Source: Cylindrotheca closterium (Eukaryota > Bacillariophyta > Bacillariophyceae > Bacillariales > Bacillariaceae). From it: a DNA stretch of 64,000 bases. A program made the position numbers and the translations under genes. Shown in pieces: positions 43,901-56,602 of the stretch (position 1 is its first letter; each line of letters starts with the position of its first letter). The notes under the pieces are model-generated. The model was not told where the DNA came from, searched no databases, and saw nothing but the letters and a program-made list of their open reading frames with translations. The stretch covers positions 292,120 to 356,119 of the forward strand of contig CAKOGP040001446.1 in assembly GCA_933822405.4 (NCBI GenBank), written 5' to 3'.

Positions 43901-46900
43901 GCAGCGGCAAGCCTGGCGCATCCCCGTCAATGACTTCGGATGTGCTTTCATTGTCGTCGCCCTCCGACTCATTAATGATACTTTTTCGCCACTCTTTCCA
44001 TTGATTTGTTGCATTTACAAGTACTTGTGCGCCAGCATCAGTCACGTTTACAGCCATCATCTGAGGACGGCGATTGGCACTTGAAAGACCAACTTTGAAT
44101 AATCGCTCGTAGAGTAGATAATCGGACAACTCAAGAGCAATTTGGCCCCGTCTAGCCACATTCCCCCTCTGCATTTCAAGATGCGCAAACAATTGAGATG
44201 GTTCCATCAATGGCTCCCAGCAGGCAACCCGAGGATGAAAGTAGTCAATAGAACACATTGCAAGAACGCTGAATGCAGAAACAACCTCAGAGTGTTGATT
44301 TGCAATCTCATGTTCCGACAAAGATACTTGATTATCGTCGTCCTTGTAGAGGAGGTCTGAGGGCACTTTCAAGAGTGACGGTGTGCTTACATCAAGGACA
44401 CGAGCCTCGACGCCTAATCCACGCTCAATGTGAGCATTAACAGAACTCAATTTTGCTCGAAACAAAGGCATGTCTCGCCCCTGTAAGTCATCAATGAACG
44501 AGAGAGCTATGCCTTCAGCGGAGACGTCGATCTCTTCCACTTTGCCCCAAACCGAAGCATCAGCTTCCATGAAGGACAGCCAGTAGACTTGACTTTGCAT
44601 AATGTCAGATATGGAGCTGTAAGTATTTCTCTCGCTTCCTTCAAAGGACAGGGCCTCCAGTCGTCGAAAAGATTCTTTGACTCCTATCTCTTCCACGGAG
44701 AGACCATTAATCGCCACAACAACAGCACCAGTTCGCGGGATACGTAATTCTCTCCGCACCAAGAATGTAGCTTCAATCTCATCCGAAGTATTTTCTTCGA
44801 TGTTGCACCCACGTGTTGCATGAAAGAAGTTTGGAAGGATACGTGCTACTACCGGGAAACGGCCACAAATACTCTTATCCAGTTCAAGACCACGGGACAT
44901 TCCGAGCCTGAATCGGACATCAAGGTACCTAACACTGGCAGTAGTCTCTTCATTTGAAACCGGGGTCGTTGGCGGCGTTCTTTCAAGTTTTGTCTTTGAC
45001 ATTGGCGGAGTTGCATCCAGCTTCCTAGGTGTCCCAATCAACCGCCGTCTGGAGAAAGTAACAGTTGTCGGTCTCTTACACTGTGATAAGTGGCGCACAA
45101 CTTTGTCCAACGAAGTTGACCGATAATTTTCCCCTTCAATAGCAATAAGAATGTCTCCAGGCCGTACGTGTGCCAGTAAGTCGGAATTCTTGATCTCAAC
45201 AACCTCCACTTGGTCGCCGTGCACTTTCAAGCTAAGTCCCAATCGATTTGTACGAAATTGGATGTCAAATATTTCATTTTCTGAATGATGCAAGGTCTCA
45301 CTATTCCGTGGACTCATATTTTCGTCGGAATAAACATGTTCCAGACGTTGTATCGCTTCCTTCTTAGACCTCCTTGACGCCCATCGATGCAGAACGGTTT
45401 CAATTAGTTGCAGGTCTTGGAAACTAAACATGGTTGAAACCGGTTCAACGTTAACGAAAAGCGAACGTTTTGTGGGGAAGAGATCCCTCCGATACTCAAA
45501 GAATTCAACTCCCGTTGTCACTGGCTGTATTAAGGCAACCCCGAGTGTGTCTGAGGAATGGGAGTCCTTAACGCTTTCGTCGCCTTCAGGATCTGGGAAT
45601 ATTGATGCATACCTGTTCCCAACTATCGTCTTGTGTCGGTACGTAAACCCTAGCTGTTCATCAACATCAGGATTGATATAGCTCTCCATTCTATAGAGTT
45701 GCGCCTTGAGTGCAGTTACGTGCCTTCTGTCTTCTTGAGGCAGGGCACTGCTTCCCGTCGGAACTTCCTCGTTTGCGATGAGATTTGTTCTACTGAGATC
45801 GACCACAGCAAGTCTAAAGAATGTCGTTTAGTAAAGAGAAACAAAGCGGGTTATTGGTAAACACGTGAACTTACCCGCGGAGAACTAGTGCACGTGAATG
45901 TGCGTCACTTTCATCAGCAAGAAAAAATACTCTTGGATAGTGCGCGACAACCTTGAGTTGGAACCCACTTGCATTCTTTCCTGTTGACAACGACCCACTA
46001 CCATCTTTTGTCGAATTTTGGATTGTTGTCTCGAATCTAGACATATTTTTCGGTAGTTTTTGAACCGCCTTGGTCTCCCAGTCGCATGCCATAAACGCGG
46101 CGATCTCTTTGAACGGGCGGATAAGAGCATTCACAGATAAGTTGTTCACCACTGCTTTTGCCACAGTGACTTTTGAGTCCATTGGTAGACCGCTGTCCGT
46201 TAGTGATCCACCTTCCATTGCAGATGCTGCCGAACATCTATCAACATTGACAACTAGTTGCGCATTATCTTCAGAGTTGGATGTATTGTTGCTATCCACT
46301 TCGGATAAAGAGTACCCTTCGATGAGTACACGGAAAGCGCATGGTTGTCGACTTGCTTTATGTTTCGCTCTACTTGCCGCCATGGAAGGAAGCGAAGCGA
46401 GATACCGTTGTCGATGTAGGCGACCAGTGTCTCCAAGGTCAAATAAACCCAGTCGATACAAGGATAAGCAAAATGATGAATCCCCAGTGTCTTTCGATGA
46501 AAGAGTAATTTCAACTAGCTGCACTCGGAGCAACATGATATCGTAGTGAAGAGACTGCTTTAAAGTGTCTTCCATGGCCTCTTTCACGTCGTCGTCACGT
46601 CGAAGTTTCAACGAAAGTCCGTCGAGCTTAAATCGTAAATCAAAGATAGTCCTTGCATCTTGCCCCATGCCATTTGCTTTGGCTCCAGAAGGTCGAGAAG
46701 GCGAAGTACTTTGGAGTTCTCGTTCTCGCTTCCCAGCTTTACCATATCTTACAAATCGAGCATTTGAAGAATATTCCACCTTTCGCGATTCATTATCAGC
46801 GACATTCGAGATTAGACTTGAATCGTCCTCTTTCTTCTCCTCTTCTAGCCAGTACGCCTTTTCCACATTGTCCCATGCATCCGTATTGATGTTCCTTCCA

Positions 46901-49900
46901 ATGTTGTCTCTTGCAACAGCACGCAAGAAGACATAATCACTGTAATCCAATTCAAGATCAAGAGAGGATAAATTTCCTCGCACAGCCAGCTCCCTTCCCT
47001 TTACAGTGGGTTTTCGAAGCATAATTTCAAGATCAATGGGATTTGTTATCAACGAAAGGTCGTCTACCCCTCTCTTCCTCTTCATTGTCCCGATGCAGAA
47101 ACCAGTGAGACGTAGCGAGAGAATTCGCCACCAGTCGCCCTGCCCGCCTGATGCCAACGGCTTTTTGAAGTCTTGTTCGAACCAACTTCTCAAATTTACG
47201 TCACCTTCAAAAGATTACAATTAAGTACTTGCTCGTCGGTGCAAAAACGAATGACTCCCAACCATGTATACGTACCTAGCTTGAGCATAATGCCGGCATT
47301 CAAAGTCTCGTGCTGCGGAATAATCACCTCTGGTGATCCAATGTCAAGTTCCAAGAAACTTTTTGTCAAGATTCTTTTTTCCAGAAAGCCTTTTGCAGCT
47401 CGTGAAGTGACTCCCATGCCCTTTCCAGGGAGTCCGTTTGATAAGTAGTCAATAATTTCTTCGGTCCTCTCACGAAGGTACGTAAATTGGAGAGCCGCCA
47501 AAGACACTTTCAAAACGTCATCTATCTCACCAGAATCGGAAAGATGCGGTTTTACCCAGCTGGGCACCTCTGTGACCATACGGGATGGCGGCAGCCTTTG
47601 TCTAAACGTCTTGTACTGAAACCTCAAGAATCTGTTGAATCCTTCATCATTTTCGTTTTTTCCTTGATCACCATTGAGAACCTTCAATATGTTTCGATTC
47701 TCTGTGGTGATGGTAGCGTTTTTCTTGTGGGATACGGCATAGTTGTCTGAATCCCAACCAACTAAGTCCCCAAGCTGACCATCAACACTTGTCCCTTCAT
47801 CAGATGAGTCAAGTGACATCTGACAAGAGGACAAAGTAACCTCGACCAGTCGCCTATGTTGATGCTCTTTGTTAAGGCATATTGTGAAGCTCCCGATCAA
47901 AATCGATGCGTGTGTCTTCGCGCCTTCTTCCCTTCTTGATCTATCGACATCGATTCCTTGCTCTTCCCGTAGTGACGACAGAACTGGTTTGGTAACACTT
48001 TCAATTTCACCCGTCTCCGATTGTGTGCCATTGATCACCGCATCTTTCCGAAGTCTGCCGAGAAAGCGCTGGATTGCAATAACTGTAGACGGATTCCATT
48101 GAAGGGCAAATGATCTTAAGTGGACCGAGTATTGATGCTGTCCATCCGCGGAGAATAAGTATTGGACTTCGATCCGCTCCTCCGTGCTTTTCTCATTGCC
48201 TTCTTGGGATGGACGAACCTTTTTGACAAAAGATCGAGACAGTTCGAATCCATTTTGTCGATCACCGTGGGCACGATAGTCCTCCCAACCCATTCTAGAT
48301 GAGCCTGCGGTCGTAACGATTGGTTCAGTGATTGGCTCTGGGTCCGAGCCACCGAGCCCCATGACTCCTTCACGGCTGGATACCGCCGTCCTAAATGGTG
48401 ACCTCTCGGCTTGCAGACAGTCGAATAGGTCAAGACTCTGCAAGCACAGGTTGACGCTAGCAGCACCATCGTGAGAGACTTCCCGGCAGAAATTCAGGTC
48501 CACAAGAGATAGGATGATCAAATCTTGAGTGCCCGCAAAATGTCGCCCACTGTCATCCGCAACATTCAATTCAAAACCATCAAGTGCAATGTTGTAGACA
48601 AGTTTCTTCGGAAGATTACAAAGGGCGTCTTTTACGTCGTCTTGAACGAGAAGGCTGCTTGTGGAGGAATCGGTGGGCTGTGGTGTCGTTGCCTTCTGAT
48701 TTGTTTTGTTTCTTGATTTTGACTTGCCATCTTGAGGCGAGTTGAACACGCTCATACAAACCTCAATAGCGACAAGAATATCTGAGTATGCAGCTCGAGC
48801 TTTCAAAATGTCACCTGTGACATGCCACGTGTGTGATTCACATGCCCCAACTTTGAACCCATTGCATTTCTCTACAAGGCCAACAACTGACCATGGGTGG
48901 ATCAAAGAAACAGAGCCCTCGTTGATTCTGTGAATTGGTTTTTGACTGGAGACTGTGTAGACTTCAACATCATGAAGGAAAAATGAGCGTTGAATCGATT
49001 TGCTGTGACCGTCATTGATGTTCAGATAATCCAAATGATTCATCCGCAAAATCAAGCGATTCGAAGCCGTTGCCTTCGAAGACAGGATAATCCGTGGCCA
49101 GGCAAGTGATATGTGGAACTGGTATTTTGGCAATCCAATTGTAGATGTATCCATGTTTTGGTGATCAAGCTTGATCGTCTCTGAGATCAAGCCAATCCAT
49201 CGCAACTTGGATTCGATTGTTTCCTTCCCATCCATCTCCTCTAAAGGAGCTGCAATGCGATACCAACGATCTCCGACTTTAAGCATACTTCTAGCTTCCT
49301 GAGCACTCCAAATTTCTGGTTCAGGCAGCTCCTGGAAGAACTCCATGAATTTGCTCCAAGCAGGAACTATCACATAAATGCAAGGGTCGACTATCTCGAG
49401 TGTTTTCACATTGTTACCAGAAACCTGAGTTGTTGATGTGTACGTCAGTTCTGGAACTGTCTCGTGGCTTGTTGACCCTTCTGAGGAAATGATCGTATCA
49501 TACTTCGACATTGAAAGTAGTGTGTCAAATCCTGTTTTCGAACTCGGTGTTACCACTTCAATATCACAGGTCAAACGTTGCTTTACGATGCGATCAGATT
49601 CTTTCCGTAGAGACCATAGAAGGTCCATGCACCTTACGATTGCAATCGTCTGGACTATTTCCTTCTCTTCGATAAGACTGAAACTCAACAGTGGCACATC
49701 AACAGCAACGTCGTAAGTTGTTGGTGGGACATCTTTCTTGTCGTAGCCGTATGGGACCAAGATTCGTTCTTGATACGCCTCAAGGATAGAGTTCGAAATA
49801 GTTTGAAGGACCTCCCACTCATCTAGGTGCCTTGAAGGCTCTCCAATATTGAAGGTAATGATGTGTTGGAGAAGTGCATATTCAGAGCGGCGAAGAGAAA

Positions 49901-52900
49901 TGTCAAGACTTGAGAATTTGCAACCGACAATCCATTTTGGAACAATTCGGTAGGCAAGTGGGCCGACTGGCCAACGCAGAGTTATGTCAGCAACTGAGGG
50001 ATCTTTGCCCAATTCTCTGCCACTCCAGGATCTCAATCTCAGCCCACGCAGCGCAATGTTGTAATTGTTGAACCATTGCATTCGTTCGCCCTCAAACGTT
50101 CCATTTGCAATTGTTGGGTCATCACAAAATGAGCAGCCGTCGTAGTGATTGGATATTTTTATACTCGTCAACTCCAGCCGCATGTGGTGAGGCGAGAGAT
50201 AGGAAACAGGCAAAATAATCTCAGGCGACTCAAGGGAAATGTCGCATCTCGTAAAATTAAATCCAACCGCATCACTTCCAAGGAGAAATTCTGTTGGCGT
50301 CTCCATTGCTCTTTCTTCAATCTGCTTCAAAAGTGACTTGGGTGTTATTATTTTGCCACCCCAAACAGCAGTACCCATCACTCCCTCGAAAAAGTAGTCG
50401 ATTATTTCAAACCATAGTTGTTCAAGAAATACAAATCGCATTGGACTAAAAAGGGCACGGATGAAATTGTTACTCCCTGCAACTTGCCCACGTTCGCGGT
50501 CAATCGAAACTCCTTCATCGCGGGTTTGCTCGGAGTCAACGACTTTTGCATTATACTCTCGCTTTGGCGGGTTGACTAATATTTCCATCACAAGAAGAGA
50601 TAATACATCAGACTTCTCGGAGTTTTCTGATTCCGACTTCAACCCCAGTATTTGCCCGTAAAGGGACTTGTTCGAAAGACTATCAGGATCCGTAAAAACC
50701 AAGTTTCCCATCTTCATTTTGGTCAACGAACCCCCAATTGAATTTGTCTTGTAGGATATTGAGGTTGCATCCATCTGAGCATTCACTAGTTTTCGGTGCC
50801 GAGTTTCTTTGTTGAAGTTGATAGAAAGCACAGAAAGTTCAAATTTGATCTCAAATGATCTAGTTCTCAACATGCTGTTGTAGTCAACGTTTCCAGTAGC
50901 CTCGTGATTTGTCGACGCAAGCGAAGGAAGAAAAGGGGAGCCATGTGACACAGATGAAGCAGCGAGTGGCAGCGACAGACGGAGTCCTCCAGTTTCAATC
51001 CAAGTAGAGGTCTTGAAACGATACATGAGTAGGTCTGGCGGTGGTTCGATCGAAGTAACTACTTCAGATCCTGCATCAAAGAACTCGTCCTCTTCTGCAT
51101 CAAAGAATTCGTCCTCCTCTCCAGATACGACACTGACTGTTTCTTCATGCATTGAAGTTTTGGCAGGCTCTTGCCCCTGAGGTAGCTTGAGAGCTTTTTG
51201 TATCCCAGCAAATGTTTCTGCATTCCATTCAATATACAGCTCATGAAACCAAATGGAAAGGCTGTTAGGCTCAACTTCAATTGCCTTTTTGTCTTCGATG
51301 TTTCCAAAGGCAACTTTGCTCTTGTATTGGATTGCGACAAGATCTTTACGCCTTGAAGTGCTCGACTCTGACGCATTCCTACTTTCTGCATAATAGGATT
51401 CCCATGAAGAGCGATCAAATATGTTTTCCGGCAAAGCTTGTGTTGGTATTGATGACAGCAGCATTGCGAAGTCCCTTCCAGCTGTCTGGTACAAGTCGAT
51501 AGCGCTTAGAGAGTGGAGTTTCGCGTCAAAAGAATTCGTCAAATCTCCTTGAAACGTTTCTTCTTGTATATATTTTCCTGTAATGCCTCTGAAGGCGAGA
51601 TCAACAAGAGGAGTTCCACTTTTCCCAGGAACGCTACAATCACGCCCATCAACATCATTGCTTACCCTCAGCGTTATCAACGGTGCCGAAAAATCAAATC
51701 GTGTAACTCGACAAATGGTAGAATTGTATGACAGAGTTTGTGAGATGGCATCGCCATTCGGAATATCCCGGCTAATGGTTGACACTCTTCGTCTGCTGGG
51801 CGACGCCGTCAATTGCATCGATCTCGATCGTCTATGCGAGTTTTGAGCTGGTTGCGATTGCCGTACTGCGGTTTCTTTCTTTCTGTGCTCCCACTGCTGC
51901 TTCAATCGAAGGACTAGTCGCATGGCAGAAGAGGTCAGGTTGAAAGCTAGCCGTGGTAGAGTCACAGACCCCTGAATTTTTGTGGTTTCCTGCACTACTG
52001 GGTCGTCAGAGCTGGCTATTCTGGTCAATAACGTGAAGTTGAGAGAAAAAGGCTCAACAAGATGAAGTATCTGGCTATTCTCTACCTCATCTGCCTTTGG
52101 ATTCCGAATAGCTCCAGTTGTACAACGAACCTGAATGTCGCTGAGTGCAAGTTGCCATTTGTCATCGAACTCTGTTTTGACCTCTTCAGTCGACAACTCG
52201 TTTGAGATTTGAAGTCGACCAAGATCCACAGCTAGGATTGGAGTATCAGCTCGATTGATGTCTTCTGGTATGATCAACTCAGGTGATCCGACATCGACAT
52301 CAACGATGATTCGCTTGTGTTCGTGCGCCAAAGTTTGCAAAAACTTGCGCTTTTGCTTCGCCCTCCAACCTTGCGCCGCTGATGCCACTCTGTGCATATC
52401 ATCAACTAGCTCAGGCGTCTTTATTGTTGCTAGGACTCGACTTAGCCCTTCTACTGGAGCCGTTGAGTAGACTATTTCCATGGGGAGAATGCGGATTTGA
52501 AAACTTGTTCTCGACCCTCGGTCGTCGTCATCATATTGTGGCACACCGTCTTTTGTATTCCACACCAGTTTTCGACTTACAGTAACAGACACGCTACGTG
52601 AGTAAGTGATGCCGTCAATGACAATCGCATTCTCTACCGGGACGTTGCCAGCTTCTCTTTTTCGACCAACCAAATATGGATAGAGCGTTTGGAGTTGCCG
52701 ATTTCTTGAAGATGTAAGGTCTTTGACTTCGAGGGAAGCTAGCGTACAGTCTGTATCCCACGATCCATCGTCATGCCACTTATGCTCTAGTATCCACGCA
52801 GTTGATAGCTGAATGATCGGTGCCGTCCACTGATTTTTCACACGCTTGACAGCAGCATCATTCACCTGAATAGCAAATTGTCGGCAGACAAACGAGGCTG

Positions 52901-54737
52901 ACCAGACCACGTTATCAGTGCTTTCTTCCTCATCCGTTTGAATCGCTGGACCATTCTGGCTACTCTGGACACGATCCATGTTTGCCTTTTCTCGATTCAG
53001 GGCTCGCAACATCTCGTCCATCATCCAAGAGCGATGCTCAACCGACAGTACGTCAATTTCCTTTTGCTTTTCACGGCGAACAGTCACTACAGTCTCTTCT
53101 TGACGTTCCTCAATTTCGTCGTACAGCGCAATCCGGAATGCAACAATTTCTCGGGGATTTAAACCATCTTCCATTTCAACCAGGGCTTGATGAGTTTTCA
53201 GGCTAATCTTCTTGTCGTTTTGCTTGATGAACGCCAAGAATTCCTTTGAAAGTTTGATATATTCACGCCGCCTTCTGACTGCATCCATGAATCCTACCCA
53301 TCCTCTTTTTCGCGACTCTACCCAGTCAATATCCTTCGACTTTTTCCCAGCGCGCTGCACCTTCAAGAGTTCTATCGTTGCCTCACCAGCATAGATCCAC
53401 CACTTTTTTGCATTTCCTAGAGGAGTAGTTGCTGGACGTAACTCTGCTAGTCGTCGGAGTGATGCTTCTGGTAGAAACCCTCTCTTCCATTGATTCCACA
53501 CTGAAAGTGACTTTCGGATATAGGCAGTATCTTCAAGGGTGATCCGAGACAGAGTAAGCTTGCAGGGTGGCAAATCGATGCTAAATGATGAAGCGGGTAG
53601 TAAAATCGTGTTGGCAGGTGCCTCCTGGGTATCAGTTGTACTTTCATCTGGAAGCACTTTTGGATCTAGCTCATTTTCTACATTGCTCTTTCGGGTAGAT
53701 ACGAGGTTGATATCAATTGTGGGAGATATTGGATCCAAAACATACGTGTGATCTTCGTTGTATAGATTCGAGTCTTCAAAGAAATAGTCAACTTCGCCAT
53801 TGAGTATTCTGAAGGAATTGCCGCAATATGTCGTTGCGTCGCTCTTGATATTCCGATTGCTAGAGTGCACTGATATTAATTCACAGTTTCCGTCCCAGTA
53901 GATTGCAAGATTCTCTCCAGCAGCAATCTTTTGTCTTATTTGAAATGGCTGAGTGTCTTTCACTTCTACAACACTGGCCGAATCGTCAGTCTCGTCCTTT
54001 TTCTCCGTCTTTTCTTCGCCAGCAGTGTCTTCAATCTTTTTGGTATCCTCATTGTCAGCTGCTTGAAATGAGAAAACTTGCAGCGTAATTCCGACTGCAA
54101 ATGCCGGTCGATATCTTCGTAGCTTTGCTCCATCAGCATTACTCTGCCACACGTAGCCCATGCTTGTTCCTGGATCTTCGTAACGAATGTGGATGTTTTC
54201 AATCGTAATGGAAAGTGTCGAAAGCAAATTGGACAACCAATCCCGAACCCAACCCCATCGCGAGGATCTAGTCGATGTTGCTACTCTCCGCAGCAAGTCT
54301 GCATCTAACAGTGATTGCACTCTCTTCTCTTTTTCTGTTCTTTTATTTTGTTGCATATCCTCCTCGCTCAAAGTCTCCTTTTGTTCATTGGATTCGTCTC
54401 GATCCATCCATTCTCGTCGTGGAGTAATGAGGATATTGACATCCTTCAAGATAATGGAGCAGTTGGTCTCTAGTAAGCTTGCTTTTTTGCCTCGCCATCG
54501 CATTTGTGATTTGAAAAGTCTCCACGGGATTCGAAGTTCTAGATTTCCCACCTTTCCGTACGCAATTTCCACAGGACAATCGGGAAGAAAGCTTTCCAAA
54601 GCATTTCGGCGGAGAGATAAATCATTGAGGACCACTTGTCCATTCCATGCTGACAGTCGTGCTTTATCGGAGTCCAAGTTTTCAATGACGTGACCAAAAT
54701 GCGATACCAGGGCATCTGTCAGGTATCGTTCAAACAT
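37904..54737 (-). CDS. VPS13: Giant VPS13-family lipid-transfer protein
   Basis: VPS13 proteins are rod-like bridges that carry bulk lipid between membranes at contact sites. Six exons join in frame: 47276-54737, 45875-47204, 41802-45813, 40285-41738, 39611-40220 and 37904-39541. The GT-AG introns are only 61-71 bp. They give 5501 residues; yeast VPS13 is near 3100 and human forms near 3100-4400. The chorein N-domain is at 1-120 (MFERYLTDALVSHFGHVIEN), with long RBG-like beta groove sequence after it. Two FFAT-like motifs (EFFDAEE and EFFDAGS) lie at about 1207-1223. Two PDZ-like modules lie at about 3114-3188 and 3227-3347. VAB/SHR-binding-type repeats (FKNRTG, LRNMLPMNLEW, IRNLTSLPLNFG) follow. 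The C-terminal VPS13 domain is near residue 5170 (FGNPLGLIRGVGEGVSDFV, RGTESLARHTVGG). It is the longest gene of the window. Confidence 0.93.
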
Positions 54738-55229
54738 TATTGATTCAACAACAAGTGGCCGTTGATGATTCGAATTTTATTGATGGGTGATGGGTCTTGC
54801 GCCCCTTTCTTTGAGAGGATTAAATGACGTTATTCTCAATCTTTCAAGGCAAATATTTTTGGACACCTAGTCGTGGGTTGGTGTCACTGATTTGACCTTG
54901 TGTTTCCCTCTTGGAATGGGGACTTGAAGGCTTTTGCTGGATGTGATATCCGTTTTTCTAATCAAAAGGGAGATGATAAAACAAAATCAATTTCGTCTCA
55001 TTGAAAATGCTGGCGTGGTCAGTCAAGCGCGCAAGTCTGCAGTGCAGTCTGATGATTCGATGCAGATGGTTGCTTGATTCATTCGATCGAATGAATCTTT
55101 GACGACCAACAACCAACACGACAGTAATCCATGACTACGGTACACTCTGCACAGCTACTGGATGATTTGAGAATAACAGCAGACTAGCTGAATAATTCTA
55201 CGCTTCTCGAATGATTGCGCAATTATGTT
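54738..55229. other. Intergenic region upstream of VPS13
   Basis: The 492-bp spacer holds the VPS13 promoter and the 3' flank of the HAD gene. No gene or striking repeat is seen. Confidence 0.5.
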
Positions 55230-56257
55230 TTATCCGAGCTGACAGTCACTTCTACCCAAGAATTCCAAAACATCCATTAAATCTGTAAAGACTAGGGCTC
55301 CTCGTCGTCGCCATTCTCCAGCACGATCTTTCTCATCATAACGGTCCAGCAAGACTGCGTGTATCCCCGTCCGTCGAGCTCCTTCAAAGTCCTTTGCAAA
55401 ATCATTGCCAATGTGTAGTACTTCAGAAGGATCGCAAGGGTGTTCATGTTGTGAAGGCAGAAATGCTTCCCCTTCTTTGATTGCAGCCATGAATAGACGA
55501 GCATCTGGTTTCTCTATCATGAGATCTTTACTGAAACACTGAAATTGCAACTCGTCATGGGTCAATCCAAGCATTGGCAAAATGGAATCACCATAACGTT
55601 CATCGGCATTCGACAGAACCCCACAAACAATGTTATTTCGACGTGCCCACTTTAGGAAGGGTATAGCATCGGGGAATAGTTCATAGCAAATATTTGATCC
55701 GAAACGACTATAAATTCTCTGAAATACCATGTCTTGTTGATGTTCACTCATTTCCACGCCTAAAGGTAAAGGTAAAGTTCATCCAAATGGTCATCAAAGA
55801 TGCTAGGATGAGTACACATACCAAAAGATAGAATAACAATAACAACTCAGAGCACACTCGAATGCTATACATAGAAATGCATAACATTATCCAACAACTC
55901 ACCGGCGTATAGAAAGGACTTGACAACACATTCCTTCCACCATTGTTTGGCAGTTAATTCATCGCCTCCGAAGCATGGATATCGATCACTGGTTTCCCTG
56001 TAGGCTTGGCCAAAGGCCTCATTGATTTTGCTGCCATTGACGCCTTCGATTCCACACTTTGTAGCTGCTCCGATGTAGTGCTCTTCCAAGGACCCTCGAA
56101 ACGAAACGATGGTCCCTGTCACATCCATTGTAATCATGCGAACTCGTTTTGGCCGCATCTTTGGCCATGTTCCCATGGATCGTCTCGCAAAGCTTGTGGC
56201 CACGGGTGCCACCTTTTGTCGTGACAAACTTCGCAACAGAGGAGTGCAATAGCTCAT
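55230..56257 (-). CDS. HAD-like hydrolase, HDHD3 type
   Basis: This is a haloacid-dehalogenase superfamily protein of 294 residues from exons 55903-56257 and 55230-55759 (143-bp intron; FLYAG then VEMSEHQQD). The first about 30 residues are basic and Ser/Arg-rich (LLRSLSRQKVAPVATSFARR), compatible with mitochondrial import. HAD motif I is MDVTGT (Asp45): the nucleophile Asp is present, but the second Asp of the DxD pair is Thr, a change also found in HDHD3-type relatives. Motif II is LSNAD, motif III IEKPDARLF and motif IV HIGNDFAKDFEGARRTG. Whether it is a working phosphatase is therefore uncertain. Its neighbour, cytosolic PGK, lies on the same strand. Confidence 0.85.
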
Positions 56258-56602
56258 TTTCGTCTTGTGTGTGTTTGCGTGATTGTGTGTCTGGTTGAAA
56301 ATATATATGCTTTCTACTTTGACGATGAATACCAGAACTACAGTTCGTAACTCAAGTGAATGGTAACGTTCGGTTCGGGTTGACACTTTCAACTTGTATT
56401 TTCTTTCTTCTTCGTTGTGTTCGTATCGTACAGTCTGACAGACATGATATCTTTGGATCTTGGGTGTCAACCTGTGAGAAAAAACTCTCTTGTTCCGATA
56501 TTTCAAATATATATTTTAGAATAAATTCTGTAATACATTTTTATAGGACTGCAGTTGGAAAGAATCAAACAACAACCTTTTTATTTCTAAATACTACATG
56601 GT
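56258..56602. other. Intergenic region, 3' flank of cytosolic PGK
   Basis: The 345-bp spacer holds the 5' flank of the HAD gene and the 3' end of the PGK transcript. A TATATAT patch is at about 56300-56310. No gene is seen. Confidence 0.45.
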
